A stretch of DNA of 64,000 nucleotides from Strigamia acuminata (GCA_949358305.1 OX442316.1:6384001-6448000), one strand, 5' to 3'; positions 1-11,603 are shown, counted from the stretch's first letter. The notes: a model not told the origin generated them from the sequence alone. Translations and numbers: made by a program.

Positions 1-95
1 GGCCGCCATCTTTTGTGCCGCGCATGATGTTGTCACACACGGATAAAATAACTTTATTTTCAAAGAATCTACATGTAATTTCTTTTATTTCTCAG

Positions 96-1065
96 CTGTT
101 AGAGCTATTCAAGAGTTTAATGTGGTGCCGATGGTTGAAAATATCGCTTATAAATAAGTCCCTGAAGCCAGTTCTGTCAATGAAGCCATTGATAGAATTT
201 CGCTCACATTAACCGATACTGATCCAGTTACTGTAAATCCAAGACCAAAAATGCCGAATGTTTTGAGTGTGGGATGCATACACTGTCAGAAGGCGTGCCT
301 GTGCCGAAAGAATTTGAAGATTTTATCGACGGGTCGGGAGATGAAAGATTTATTTAGTTTAGTTTCGGGTCGAATGCGCAGACTAAATACGTTCCAGAGA
401 AAATTAAATTCCGATTTATTCAAGCCTTAAACAGCGGATTATTTGGAAATATGAAACGGGCGAAACGGATCATTTTGCGAGGAATATTGAAGCGGTTAAA
501 TGGATGCCGCAGCAAGATCTTTCAGGTAAGAATGTTGTAAATTGATTTTTTGTTTGTGTATTAATTATTATTTTTTTTCATCAGGTCATCCAAAAATTCG
601 TCTTTTTATTACGCACGGAGGGTTATTGAGTTTTCAACAGGCAGTTTTCCATGGAATTCCAGTGAATGATATTCCGTTATTCGCGGATCAAGGAGTTAAT
701 ATGGCAAGAGTGGAACAACTACAAATTGGTTACAGATTGGATTTTAATAATATTACTGCGGAGAACTTGCATTATGCCATAAATGAAATTATGCATGATG
801 AAAAGTAAAATGCCACGATTTTATAATTGTTTTATTTATTTTTTTAAATTTAATCTTTGCATTTTTCAGGTACACAGCGAATATGAAGAAATATTCAAAC
901 ATTCTGAAAGAACAAATGGATGAGCCGGCTAAAAAGGCTGTTTATTGGCTCGAATATATAATTCGTCATTCCGCGGCAAAACATCTAAATAGTCATGCAG
1001 AGGAGGTAAATTGGTTGCAATATTTTTTAATCGATTTGCTCTTGTTTATGGTTATACTGTTTTAA
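96..1065 (+). pseudogene. UDP-glucuronosyltransferase relic, 3' half
   Basis: Three exons are visible (about 96-524, 585-806 and 870-1065), with introns starting GTAAG or GTAAA and ending in CAG. The middle exon encodes the UGT donor-sugar signature region: HPKIRLFITHGGLLS followed by FHGIPV and FADQGVNMAR. The last exon reads AVYWLEYIIRHSAAKHL and then a C-terminal hydrophobic anchor, as in membrane-bound insect UGTs that glycosylate small lipophilic compounds in the ER. The first exon is broken: an in-frame stop follows VVPMVENIAYK, and the NPRPKMPNV and FSFGSNAQTK stretches lie in different frames. The gene also runs off the left edge. I call it a pseudogene; the last two exons alone remain open. 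Confidence 0.85.
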
Positions 1066-1157
1066 GATCATGATGAAACTTATCGTATAAAATGGCGGTT
1101 TCGGTTGCTGCTTGAATGAAAAATTGACATTTTAATTGAAAATCTTGTGATACATGA

Positions 1158-1573
1158 TTAATTAAATTCGAGTGAGGAATCTACTGATGAATCATTGGCA
1201 TTTTTAACAACTCCGACCATCGGCGCGAATAAAATCGTCGCAGCAGACAAGGCGCAGCATCCTTCGCCGTACGAACAACAACCAGATTCACAGGAGCTTG
1301 GTTCACAACTATTCTTCTGACTGCACACTAAATTCTCTCTGCATGGACTGTAAACTGAATCCATTATAAAAAAAAAATATTAAAACTCAAATTTTAAAAA
1401 AGGAATTAAAATTCTTTACCTGGACAACATTTTCCCTGAATTTTACAACATGCGTGGCTCACAAGACCGTTGCAAAATTCACAGAGATTAAAAAGAACAA
1501 ATTTATTTAAATCTTTGTTGGTTTGTGCCTTTGTTATGGCAAAAAGCAGTCCGAGAAGTATTATAACTTTCAT
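1158..1573 (-). CDS. Small secreted Cys-rich protein (gene G)
   Basis: Two exons, 1420-1573 and 1158-1354, joined by a phase-1 intron (GTAAAG...TTCAG), give 116 aa. The first in-frame ATG starts a classic signal peptide, MKVIILLGLLFAITKA. The mature part has about 14 Cys including five CC-type clusters: HACC, GKCC, then CRENLVC, SCEPSSC, ESGCC and GEGCC. CC pairs spaced by 5-6 residues recall half a granulin repeat, but the match is not good enough to name it. The tail is hydrophobic, then Ser/Asp-rich. A leader exon ending near 1660 (GTAAGG donor) may be its 5' UTR. It resembles in style, not in sequence, the B1/D peptides of the array. Confidence 0.7.
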
Positions 1574-2204
1574 TTTGATCTTAGGCAATATAATTCTACA
1601 AGTTTTTGTATTATTTTTGTTAAATTTTATATCTGAATAATTTCAAATGTCCACCTTACCTGACACTGTTGTAACTTGAGACGAATGCTGTATCTGTTCG
1701 AGTAAGCTTGGGTAGAGGGGTTGATGTAGTTGTCGGAAAAGTCACGTGAGGCATGACCCCTAAAAGTTATGGTCACCTTTGACCTTATTTGTTGTCAAAG
1801 GGGCAGAATCAGGGAGGGGTACCTTAATTACTAGGAACCCCAAGGAAAAACATGACCTATTACAGAATATTTGGTACTCATGTGGAAAAGAAATGAATTT
1901 ATTCTCCAATAACACGAAAAACAACAATAAATCTTTTATTTAAATGCTAAACAAAAATGTCTAAGGACGAGTTACTTACATAATGAGTTACTGAAGTATA
2001 TAATTTTTTATAAATCAAATAATATTTAAGCAGTTACGACACGTATGTTACAATATAATAAGATGAATTTAATATTTATGTCGTTATCAATTAAGAAAAG
2101 TAAATGCATTTTTTAAAATATATGTACAAAATGTATATAAAGTAAATGCCAACTCAAAAAATCAAAAAAATTAATATTATTGTTGTACTTTTTTAAAAAT
2201 ATTA
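1574..2204. other. Intergenic: G upstream region and E2 3' flank
   Basis: Holds a probable 5' UTR intron of gene G (donor near 1658, acceptor just before the start region) and AT-rich 3' flank of E2. No further ORF, tRNA or repeat is evident. Confidence 0.5.
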
Positions 2205-4373
2205 TTATAACGGACTTGGCCTCAAAATCCCTTCCACAAGATCGGTGTAATAAGAGCAAGTGGCTATGTAAAGGTAAAGCTAAAAATAAATAATACAAAT
2301 AAACAAAAATAATTTCTGATTGAAAAAAAACAACAACTTACCATACAAACAACATAAAGTAAGCCTAAAAAGACCCAGTAATCAGTCTGTAAAATAAAAA
2401 AAAAGAAATTTTAATAACGGTTATCTTTTGGTTCGGAAGATGGCGCCAGTCAAGATGGCGGCAGGAAAGCTTGCAGGGAAGGAATGTAAACGATAACCTT
2501 GGTATTCTTTGTTATGTGCGTGAGAGTAAATTAATCCCGAGTGGGTTACCATGGCCTTGTATGGATAAGAGAGGCCAACTTACCGTTAATATGGCCGTCA
2601 CTACTATCAGACATGGAAGTAGAATAATCTCAATGCCTGTCCATATAAGCCAGATGAGCACCAAACGTGAACGGTTCTACGAATAGAAAAAATGAAGAAA
2701 ATAAATTAAAAATGCAAAAAAAATTAAACGCGACCTGTTGCATAGAGCTAATGAACTCCCATTTATGCTATGCATGAGTTATTATTTTGGTACTTTGCCA
2801 TAGAAGATTCAAAAACAAAAATTTGGTCCTTTAATCACTCAACTTAATCTTTCACCACTTGATAAAATACTCAAATCCACTTTACACCGCCTCACAGTCA
2901 ATCTTAAGGACAGCTGACGGTTTTACGACTCGGTGTAGCTAAAAGGGAGTCGTGGTAACTGTTTGAAACCAATTTGGATCTAAAATACACGATGAATGTT
3001 TTATTTAAAATAGATGACTTCCCCAGTAGCAGCCAAGTGCATTGCTGACCCTGCGTGTCAGGAAGTAACGTTGTTATTTTATGGTGAATTCAGGGTAAAA
3101 ATAGTTTGCACATGAATTTCATTAGCATAGTGTTATGAAGTGGATTTTTTGAGAAATATTACTCGAGAAACTCAGTTGATTAAATGTATTAGTGAGTAGC
3201 TGGCAACGGAATTAGATCAGACAACCCAAAATAACATTTATTCGGCCATGATATGAGTGCTCTTTGTGCTGGGGGTTAAGAAGACTCGAGGAAATTGTAT
3301 GTTTTTCAGATTTTCGTGATTTAAGATCTCGAGGTGCATATTTCTTTTGGAAGTATGACTCAGAGTTTGAATAAAGAGTTTATTCTTGTTTGTTATGATG
3401 AAAATATTTGGTTAATGCATCCCCCAAACGTGTATCTAAAGAATCTAATTAACATTTGGATTGAAAACAGGGTGTAACCTCAATTTAAAAGTAATGGCCT
3501 AAATGCCAACATAATTTCATTCATCGCAATTCGCCACTTGCAATTATTTTAAGGAGTCTTCCTCTCGTTAGACTAATTTGCTTATGTGTACTAATAGTCG
3601 GATATGATTTTTTATTATGAATAAAGAAATATGACTTGCACTTGCTCGTCAAATATACGTTCATGACCCAATTCGGATTCACGCTTTCGTTTAAAATGAG
3701 ATTTGGTGCCGTGGAGTCAGTATTCAAGCTTAAAGCTTGTTATGTTTATGTATGACACGGGCCAGGTGCATAGTTAGGCTTAAACTACACATGCGCAATT
3801 GGTTAAACGTTTAAATGTCATCTGTCGCTGAGGAAAGTTTACTGGCGATAAATAAGACATTTCTGATTGCGTGGATTAACTATTAACTCTTTGTATAAAT
3901 AAAAATAACTTACTTTATGAATTCCCACGCAAAATAATATGAGAGAAATCAGTTTGAACAGTGTGACCAGTAAAAACACGCATCCGACGACTTTCAAAAC
4001 TACACAAGAAAAAAAATTAAATTAAAATAACTAAAAAAAAAATAAATAAAAAATGCATCGTTACATACTGAACACAGCATCTTTTCCATCAGGTTTTTCC
4101 TTGGTGTATTGATAAGGGAATTTTTCGTAGTAATAAGCCATATAAATCGTGCAGCCTCCATAGCCAAACATGCTAAGAAGGCCGAGCTAAAAATAAATAA
4201 AAACGACTTTTTCAAGCATAATAAAAGTTTTGAGTAATTGCATTTCATTATGTAATTTATGTTTCTCGAGACATTTCACCGAGTTGGGATGTACTTACAG
4301 CTGTGTGTACAGCAGCGGCGATGGCCCCTGACCTTAGGGAAAAACGAAAACAAAAGGTTTTAAGGCGACACAT
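2205..4373 (-). CDS. Four-TM protein with SLRSG motif (gene E2)
   Basis: Six exons: 4299-4373, 4069-4186, 3914-3999, 2584-2676, 2342-2386 and 2205-2279. They sum to 492 nt (163 aa) with consistent phases and good GT/AG sites. The start MCRLKTFCFRFSLRSGA leads into TM1. TM2 is VLKVVGCVFLLVTLFKLI, TM3 is LIWLIWTGIEIILLPCLIVV and TM4 is FLGLLYVVCM-LYLYIATC. It ends EGILRPSPL. The FCF.xSLRSG start is typical of small arthropod four-TM proteins (DUF4728/LAPTM4-like or pasiflora-like); that family name is from memory and not tested. Intron 3 (2677-3913) is unusually long and contains nothing I can identify. Paralogue of E1 downstream in the list. Confidence 0.75.
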
Positions 4374-4971
4374 TATGAATGGATTCTATTGCGCTGCTGT
4401 CTCAAGTGTAACGTGTCTCGTCCTAATTTTGGAAAATACTTGTGCAGGTTGTGTTGGATGCCATCCAAGAAAACAAACACCAACACCCCTTGTTTGAAAA
4501 TAAATCGGTCTAACCTAGAGTGTGTTGCGTCATTGTACCATTGCACTTGTTTGGCCAAATAAGGTGATGTTATGTTTATGTTGGACGTTTTGAGACTTTG
4601 TGCGGAATTAAGTTGTTCGCATTTATTGTTTTGGTGGACAATGGGAACTGTGTTAGATCTGTTGTGCGAAAATTCAGTGTGGTGTCATGTTGTCATAAAT
4701 TAGTTTGGGGGAGAAGTGAAGCCAACTTTTCATTATTTTGTTCAAAAAATAAATTTTATTTTCCGGAAGTGTTGTTATTTAAGGTTTTTTAATGTCACAG
4801 ATGTAACATTTGATAAAATTCAACATTTTTATAACAAAATATTTAGGTTTATTTCACTTATCTACACATTTGAAAAGATTTGTTGAAATATTATTTTGTT
4901 TTGTAACATAAAACTTCGTTAGTTGTCTAATTAAATGCTGCATAATGTTGGTTTAAGTGAAGGCCAAAAGT
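4374..4971. other. Intergenic: E2 upstream and F 3' flank
   Basis: The open frame reading towards E2 between about 4380 and 4558 lacks an ATG and does not join the E2 frame, so I leave it as upstream sequence. AT-rich stretches otherwise; no repeat or RNA gene seen. Confidence 0.4.
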
Positions 4972-5199
4972 TTAAACAGTTGGTTGAGTATTACAAACAC
5001 ATAGCTGAGAGCAGTTGGATATTTTTGATACTATGTAATCTATTTTATCTTCAATTTCATTCAGTTGAAGATGTGTCCAACTGCTGCACACAGACACAGC
5101 AAACACTGCACACAATAGACAATCTATGAATAGAAACCATTAGAGATTGGAAAATTGTGATAAAATAATGAACTTACAGAAGTATAAATCAATTTTCAT
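4972..5199 (-). CDS. 57-aa secreted peptide with short Cys tail (gene F)
   Basis: Two exons: 5178-5199 (22 nt, MKIDLYF) and 4972-5123, joined by a phase-1 intron with GTAAGT donor and TTCATAG acceptor. Together they give 57 codons plus stop. Residues 1-19 form a signal peptide (MKIDLYFYCLLCAVFAVSV). The mature part is acidic/amphipathic (LNEIEDKIDYIVSKI) and ends NCSQLCVCNTQPTV with three close Cys. No family recognised. It sits between the two E genes on the same strand; too small for a standard ORF search because of the tiny first exon. Confidence 0.6.
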
Positions 5200-5432
5200 C
5201 TTGTCCTTAGACGAGCGAGCAAACTCAACCTGTTTGTTCGAAATATCCAGTAACATTCTAATGAGGAAATGAATTAAATGAATGAAATTGATTCGAGGAA
5301 ATTACACAATATACTTCCACTTATCAAATACACTACGTAGTACATCGCAATTTATATTGATGACAAAGTAACAATATTTATTGAGCATTTACATCATTTT
5401 TTTTAGTAATCAAAATATTCTATTAACGGTAA

Positions 5433-6573
5433 TTAGCTTAGAACTGTCGATGTTGCTTTTGTGGCTGTATTTTTACTACTGCTGCTTACTGCTGCAGTTG
5501 TGTTGTCAATCTTTCTGTCAAGCCTCGGTACTACTATTTTATTTTCTTCCATTTGTACATTTTTGGGTAATCTTCTTGCTGTCGTTGATTTAGCAACTTC
5601 GATCTCGTTGCTTTTGTTTTTGAGGTCGTCATTCGCTTGCAAGTAGTACGAAAGCAGAACGGCCCAAATGTAACACTAAAATATTGAAAAATTAGAAATA
5701 AATGTAATTATAAAAGTGAATTGAATTAAATTCTTGTTTACCATGAAACTACAAAACATAAAATCGTATATAATACTTTCAAATTGTTCCACAGTGGGAC
5801 CGTCGATTGGTGACACCTGTAATATGAATAATTAAATAAACAGTAATATTTGTACAGGGTTTGAGATTTGTATAACTCTAGAGAGTAATCCAATTTTTTG
5901 CACTATGTGAAATAGGTTGGTTACAATAGCAAAGAAAAGCAGTAGTAAAGCTGGAATGATTAAACCGTAATAGTGCTAAAATATGAAATAAATTATGAGT
6001 TTTGATAATTTATTATTATTATTATTATTATTTACTTTAATAACGGCGAATAAAAGCATTATTTCCACAAATACGTTAACTCCAGAAAATGAAAAAGCAA
6101 CTATAGCTGTAAAATGGCAAGCTAATAAAAACTAAAATAAATAAAATGAAAAAAGTATCTGAATTAATGTTTAATTACGTTACAGTTTAGCATGTCGGAT
6201 TTTTCTTTCTCTTTTTGCCATTCTGCCATCCAGATTAACCAAAAACCCATCATGAGGACAAACAGTACATAATACAACTGAAAAATATATTAATTTTTAT
6301 GAATTTTATGCATTCAACAAATATTTCTTACTCCTATGAAGATAATGGCAGTCACTGCACCAGATCTGAGTGAATAATGAAAGCAAAATGTTTCTAATCT
6401 TCGCAGAGAGTGCCTTGAACTAAATTCATAGAAATAATTAGAGGACAAGTACTAAGTAATTGTAAATAAACTACACCTCATGTTTTAATTTAACTGTTCC
6501 AGCGCTCGGTATGGATAGTATGGAACACGATAAACAATGCTTTTTGAAGTGGTTGTTGTCGTTTGTCAGCCAT
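5433..6573 (-). CDS. Four-TM protein with SLRSG motif and Ser/Thr/Lys tail (gene E1)
   Basis: Clear exons are 6332-6419 (LETFCFHYSLRSGAV), 6179-6277 (LYYVLFVLMMGFWLIWMAEW), 6036-6131 (TM2), about 5880-5975 (TM3, IPALLLLFFAIVTNLF), 5742-5816 (VSPIDGPTVEQFESI) and 5433-5675. The last carries TM4 plus a ~60-residue hydrophilic tail rich in K, N, S and T. Exon order mirrors E2. A first exon starting at the ATG ending at 6573 (MADKRQQPLQKAL) is plausible, but I could not find a donor in the right phase, so the N-terminus is uncertain. Same candidate family as E2, with a tail that E2 lacks. Confidence 0.7.
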
Positions 6574-7143
6574 TTTGTTTCTATTATGTCATTAGTCGTT
6601 ACGACTTCTGTGTATATTTGTTGCTGATGACTGACGTTTCAATGATGCAAATTCACGAGTATTGCTTACACTTTTGAATAAATTTTCTTTTCGCGATCAA
6701 TTGCAAAATTACTAATCAATTTAATGCTTTTACTTTTATTTTTATTTTACTGAAAGTGTAACTTAGAATGTAGCTTTTGTGAAAACTTAAAGACAAAAAC
6801 AAAATTTATTTTATCGAATGCACATAATTGTTTATAACGATAACGAATCAAGTGAACAGAAATTACCATCATCAATTTGTTATCTTGATAGATTTAAATG
6901 CTGCATTGCGTAAGTTATTTCGCAAAGTTTTCAAAACGGAAAATTGCTAAAAGAAAATGTGTGCTTTTATCGAAAGAAATGAAGCCAAAACAATCGAAAA
7001 ATAGCTGCTATGACCCTGACACAGCATTCTATGTAAAATAAAATTAGGATAAATTTTATTTAATACGGAATTTTATACAAATTCATAACGACTGTTACAA
7101 CTTGCAATTTGTCTTTAAAATGATTGTATTGTATAAATGTAAT
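6574..7143. other. Intergenic, E1 upstream
   Basis: AT-rich sequence between E1 and the first relic of the array. No ORF with coding character, no array homology and no repeat noticed. Confidence 0.4.
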
Positions 7144-7562
7144 TTTTTTATTGGTTGGGTTATCAGTGGTCAGTTTTGAATATGTTTAAAATTCTATCGC
7201 GGAAGTATTTGATTGGTTCCGCCACAAAGATCCCAAGCGTTGCTGTTTACTTCCTAATTCCAAGGTTCCGCCACAATGGTTCCCAAGCGTTGCTGTTTAC
7301 TTCCTAATGCCTATAATCTGCTTGCTGACACCTGAGTGCAGCATCCAGAAAGATGATGTAGACTTTCATCACCACGATTGAATACGCCCAGACGTTTGTA
7401 ATAAGGATTATGAACGAGCAAATATAGAGCACCATTGACAAAATCAAAATTGGTTTTGTCAAGCGTTTTTTTGGTTAAAATACTGAATTTTGCTGTTAAT
7501 AATTGGACAAGCATCGTGTAATTTGTGCTTTTATCAAAACAACCATTAAACGTACTTGACAC
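7144..7562 (-). pseudogene. B-type relic with A-like TM4 segment
   Basis: The segment near 7160 matches the 3' end of B2 genes (GTCAGTTTTGAAT...). A block of about 48 bp is tandemly duplicated (about 7215-7262 and 7265-7310). Further up, one frame reads LITNVWAYSIVVMKV, like TM4 of family A, and another reads DESLHHLSGCCTQV, like the A motif run straight into a Cys pair with the splice site missing. No complete gene can be assembled; I read it as the decayed left edge of the array. Confidence 0.5.
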
Positions 7563-7647
7563 ACCATGTTAAATCAAATTAGATCTAATTTAATTGAATA
7601 TGGAATTAATACAAATCCATAAGTCATGTTAAAACTTGCTATTTACA

Positions 7648-8157
7648 TCATTGTTCATGTTTTTTAGTTTTGAATCTCTTTGACATTACATTCTGTAAGC
7701 GTTCGAATGGTTTCACCACAACAAGGTTGACAATCTCTCTTATTAGCTTTCCAATTCCAGATTTAACTCGAGTGCAACATCCATCGCCAACTTGTGCAGA
7801 TTCAGTCGGGCAACATCTTTCCGTTATCAAACCTTGGCTTGTATTACTATGGATGTGACAAGAGTGATTGCGAAGTGAAAATATCGACGTTACATTTGGC
7901 AATTCTAGAATTAAAAAAGTGTTAGAATTTTAGTTGATTCTTTTGCCTTCAAGTTTTAGCACAATTAAACTCATAATTGTCTGTGATATAATGTTGGTAT
8001 AAATATAGTATAAATAATTTTAAGTACATTTACCAAAAAGGGGATCTCGCTTTGTATTTGTATATTTTCCATTACCAGAAAGAAAAAGTCCAACAAAAAA
8101 CGAAAGCATACACAGCCCCGTTAGCAGTAATTGCATACATATACGAATAGACGACAT
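7648..8157 (-). CDS. Secreted Cys-rich protein B1-1
   Basis: Exon 1 is 8034-8157 and exon 2 is 7648-7904; together 381 nt, 126 aa. The start MSSIRICMQLLLTGL opens a long hydrophobic signal (CMLSFFVGLFLSG). A phase-1 intron (G|GTAAATGTAC...TTCTAG|AA) leads to ELPNVTSIFSLRNHSC, then LITERCCPTE and GDGCCTRVKS, a C-x14-CC-x10-CC pattern. The end is basic (RFKTKKHEQ). The splice junction and following E(L/C)PN are the same as in B2 genes, so it is a relative that keeps the Cys tail but has only one hydrophobic segment. This is the only B1 copy with the full Cys tail. Confidence 0.65.
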
Positions 8158-8164
8158 GAGTATT

Positions 8165-8356
8165 TTATAACAAATTTTGAAGATGATGTGCACTTATAAG
8201 GTATTTACTCCATAATTTAATGTACGACTTAACGGACAAGTAGAAGATCAAAATAATCAAAATGATCAAAATGATCAAATGAAAGAAAAATTGCGGTTTT
8301 AGTCGTAGCAAGTGCCTGACATAAAACCTCTTTGTCAACCATCTTAAACCCAACAT
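8165..8356 (-). pseudogene. TM3-like relic upstream of B1-1
   Basis: An open stretch ending in a stop just before the B1 start reads LIILIILIILIFYLSV and then YIKLWSKYLISAHHL. That parallels TM3 and the FKLWAKYPRRRH motif of family A exon 3. The hydrophobic run comes from a TGATCATTT repeat and is open in a second frame too (FDHFDHFD). Same layout and stop in the copies near 21.3 and 31.5 kb. Probably the remnant of an A-type exon 3 whose second half became B1. Confidence 0.45.
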
Positions 8357-8533
8357 ACAATAGAGCTCGCCATCTAGCGGTTTTTTCTTTAAATTAATAA
8401 TATCATCATCATCATCGACGCCATCATTTATTTGTTGGTGTCATACTGACTACCGTAACAGACTCAATAAGCTACACAAAGAAAGAAACGTCTTGAAGTT
8501 AATCATACTAGTAATTGCCATTATTGTACAAGG

Positions 8534-9351
8534 TCAGTTTTGAATGTTTAAAATCCAATTACAGAAGTGTTTGAATTCTTTCGGCACAAGGTTTCCAAGC
8601 ATTGATGTTTGTTTACTAATTTCAATTTTTTTTGCTATAGTGCAGCATCCATCGACGTCATGTTGTGCGGGTGCGGATTTAATTGCGCAGCACGTTTCAT
8701 TTATCAAACATTGGCGTCTGCTACTACCGATCTGACAAGACCGATTACGAAATGCAAATAGCTCACAAGACCGATTACGAAATGCAAATAGCTCACAAGA
8801 CGTTATATTTGGACATTCTGAAATTGAAAAATGTTAAGTTCTGAGTTGACTCTATTGTTTAATTACGCCAGAAGTTGAAGCAATAAAGTCAATAATATAA
8901 ATAATTGTAAATAAATTTACCAAAAAGATGGTGCTCTACTTTATCACCAATACCAAGCTGATCATCTAGCATTTCTGACAGTGGTTGAACACAACAGACC
9001 GTAATCAACATGGAAAAAATAATGAACGACAAGGTTTTGCAGAACAACCATTTTATACTTCTACTTGACAAGAATAACAAACATTAAAAACAAAGTGAAC
9101 TTTTTGAACAATTTGAAGGGTCGCTAATCCAACGGCGAAATGACTAACATTAAATTTAAGCTAGGATTTCACCATTGGCAATAACGCCATAAAATATCTG
9201 ACCGAGTTTCGTCTGTAAAAATTTCTTGTTCTGTCGGGGGCATCAATCGGATGATCATACAAAAGGCCAAGTACTTCCACACAAGCAGGAAAATGAGCCC
9301 GACCATTAAATAAAGATAAACTGTATCAATAACATTCTCAAAACTCGACAT
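8534..9351 (-). CDS. Two-TM protein with Cys-rich tail, B2-1
   Basis: Exons 9203-9351, 8921-9063 and 8534-8817 total 576 nt, 191 aa. Exon 1: MSSFENVIDTVYLYL, TM1, then EIFTDETR. The first intron has donor CG|GTCAGAT and acceptor TTGTCAAG|T. Exon 2: RSIKWLF, TM2, then DDQLGIGDKVEHHLF. Exon 3: ECPNITSCELFAFRNRSC, CLINETCC, DGCCTIAKK and a basic end. The CELFAFRNRS block is doubled in this copy by a 30-bp tandem repeat. Membrane protein with an exposed Cys-rich C-terminus, function unknown. Confidence 0.7.
8735..8794. repeat. 30-bp tandem duplication inside B2-1 exon 3
   Basis: Two identical 30-bp units in the coding exon double the SCELFAFRNR block; other B2 copies have one. Confidence 0.9.
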
Positions 9352-10396
9352 TCTCAAAACGATTTTAGTCGCAAAGTTTTTACAGTTATTCTTCTAATTA
9401 CACAACTTAGAAAAAACAAGAGTAAAAAAATGCCTGCTGGAAATAAATTGAAATGACTGAGGTAACGAAACCTCTTTGTCAAAGGACGACTACTCCAAGA
9501 CTACTCCTCTCGGAGTAGTCGTCCTTGTTGTCATCAACCATGCTAAACCCAATATAATAATAATAATAAGCCTCATGTAAAAATCGCCACCTAGCGGCTT
9601 TTTATTTGAATTTTGCTACTAATAATTTCACAAGCCCTAACTTAGATCATTTATTTGTTGAAATTTCACAATCGAATTATGCAACTAGGTTTTTTGCAAA
9701 ATTACCCAGCAGTAAAGCTTACAAACTGACTGTACCCACGTGATTAGTGAGATTAAATTAATTTATTATACGCTGCTCAGAAGATACAAGAAGACCCAGC
9801 ATTAAATAAATATTTGAACCATTACGTTAATTAACACACAAATTGTATTTAAGGTGCAGAATTTAAAGCAGCTAATGTTGTATAGCAATTCTGTTCGTTA
9901 TTTAAAGTTGATCCGAACAATCATAACAAGAAAATTATTTTAATCCATTTTATTCAAATAGTGAGATTGGAATTATCAATTTCCTCAAGTCCCAATGACT
10001 ATAAATTGTGACAGGTTTAAAAAATATTAAAGAATTAGCTATTTTAATTCTCCGAATTGAGCAGCTACAACAGCAAATAATAAAACAGAACTAGATTCAT
10101 CTTTATCGAATAGTTGAGAAATGATGTGTTGAATACTAATTCTGCTAGCTATTTAAAGCTGATCCACACGATCATGCGAAGAAATTATTTTAATGTATTT
10201 TGTTCAAATAATTAAATTGTAATTATCAAGTGATAAATGTATCACAATAAATTATGAAAGTCTTCAGGAATATTCAAAGCATTTAGTTAATGTAAAGCAT
10301 ACTTTTTCTTTATTTCTTATTGCAAAATCTCTGCGACCATAGAACGTAAATTTTCCATAATGGTTTTAAATTCCGCATTGCATAACTTTACATTGT
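9352..10396. other. Array spacer downstream of A-1
   Basis: Contains the B2-1 upstream region, a CTCF-like motif near 9584-9597, a CCCACGTGAT block and a frameshifted C-type signal-peptide ORF around 10045-10103. The same blocks recur in the same order in most units of the array. Confidence 0.5.
9480..9527. repeat. Short perfect hairpin insertion
   Basis: Arms AAGGACGACTACTCC and GGAGTAGTCGTCCTT surround a 16-nt loop. Sister units lack it (they read CTCTTTGTCATCAACC), so it is a private insertion in this copy. Confidence 0.8.
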
Positions 10397-10670
10397 ATGT
10401 AAAATAATCGTCCCAGCCAAGCTGAAGCTCACCTGCATTCACCAGGTAGTGCAAGAGCTCATTGATATGTTGTGACTAATTGACATTTAAATGATGTCAC
10501 ACAATCATCTAAACCCATGATGTGACGATGACTGACATCATTTAAATGTCAATTTGTCACAACATATCAGTGAGTTTTTGCACTAGCTGGTGGATACAGC
10601 CAAAAACGCTCATTCTACAGGAGAGCTTCAAGCTGGACTGGGACGACTTTTATGACCACGACTGTACAGT
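10397..10670. mobile_element. Tc1/mariner-type MITE (left end worn)
   Basis: Long inverted repeats end ...CCACGACTG|TA on the right. The left TIR tip is lost (begins AATCGTCCCAG). Internal arms ATTTAAATGATGTCA and TGACATCATTTAAAT also pair. Confidence 0.75.
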
Positions 10671-10701
10671 TTAGAAAGTTTAAATTATACCGCATCAATG
10701 T

Positions 10702-11557
10702 TTAATGGTTCCACTTGGGGGATTCTGTATAGAAAAGTGTTAAGTTCTGAGTTGATTCTATAGCTTCATGTTGTAGCGCAATTAAACTCGATTGCCTAAG
10801 AAATAACACTGGGAGATATGACAAATAGCATTAATAATTAATTATTAAATAATAAATTTACCAGCTTGGTGATCTAACTTCTCCATTACTTTAACGAGTA
10901 AATTCACCCAGACGTTTGTATGAAGGAACAAGCAAGTAGTGACCACCATTGACGGCTTCCAACTTTGATTTGTGAAGCGATCGAAATGAGCAAAATGTCT
11001 TATTCTAGGGTATTTAGCCCATAATTTGAAGTATAGGCATATACCCAAGTAATCAGTTAAATCGTGCATAATACACTTAATGATAAAATAACAGAAAAAT
11101 TCATACTTGAACAGTAAAAGAGAGGGTCGAATCATAGTTATTATTTCTTCATCTTCTGGAGAAATTAAACTTAATTAAACTCAATAATATCTATCAATAA
11201 TTGTAAGTAAATTTACCCAATAAATAATGCGCTACTTCATCACCAACACGATTTAGCTCGTTTGGCTGTGGACGACGAAAAAATAAAAAAAGCTCCAAGA
11301 AAATAACAACAAAAAACGAAAAGCAAATGCAGCCCAGAAACACTTTGATATTTCTACTTTGACAAGAATAACAAACGTTGAAAACAATGTAAACTTTGGT
11401 AATAGCGCCATAAAGTATCTGACCGAATTTTGCCGTTGAGAATTTCGTTGATTGTAGGAGACGCCAATCTGATGTACATAAGATTGGCCAGGTTCGTCAT
11501 AAGAAGACCAAAAAGGATCCCAATGATCGAATGGCAAGTAAATGAAAGTAGTAACAT
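10702..11557 (-). CDS. Four-TM array protein A-1 (complete, full-length type)
   Basis: Exons 11424-11557, 11217-11356, 10862-11155 and 10702-10724 total 591 nt, 196 aa. TM1 is in MLLLSFTCHSIIGILFG; exon 1 ends NEILNGKIR. Exon 2: RNIKVFLGCICFSFFVV (TM2) and GDEVAHYLL. Exon 3: EDEEIITM, TM3 (FFCYFIIKCIMHDL), KLWAKYPRIRH, TM4 (SMVVTTCLFLHTNVWVNLLV), then MEKLDHQA, a shortened form of the HQVD motif. Exon 4: ESPKWNH. Intron 1 carries a 1-nt insertion that would wreck a continuous reading, supporting the intron. No family recognised; no CCG motif, so not a classical tetraspanin. Best reference copy for the full-length layout. Confidence 0.72.
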
Positions 11558-11603
11558 TGTCGAATTTAGTCGCTGATGTGTATAAACAATCATACAATAT
11601 AAA

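Noticed and set aside
8544-8735. Plus-strand Cys-containing ORFs (also 21660, 29181, 31778)
   Set aside because: Antisense of the B2 Cys-rich exon, which has splice sites, phase and paralogues on the minus strand.
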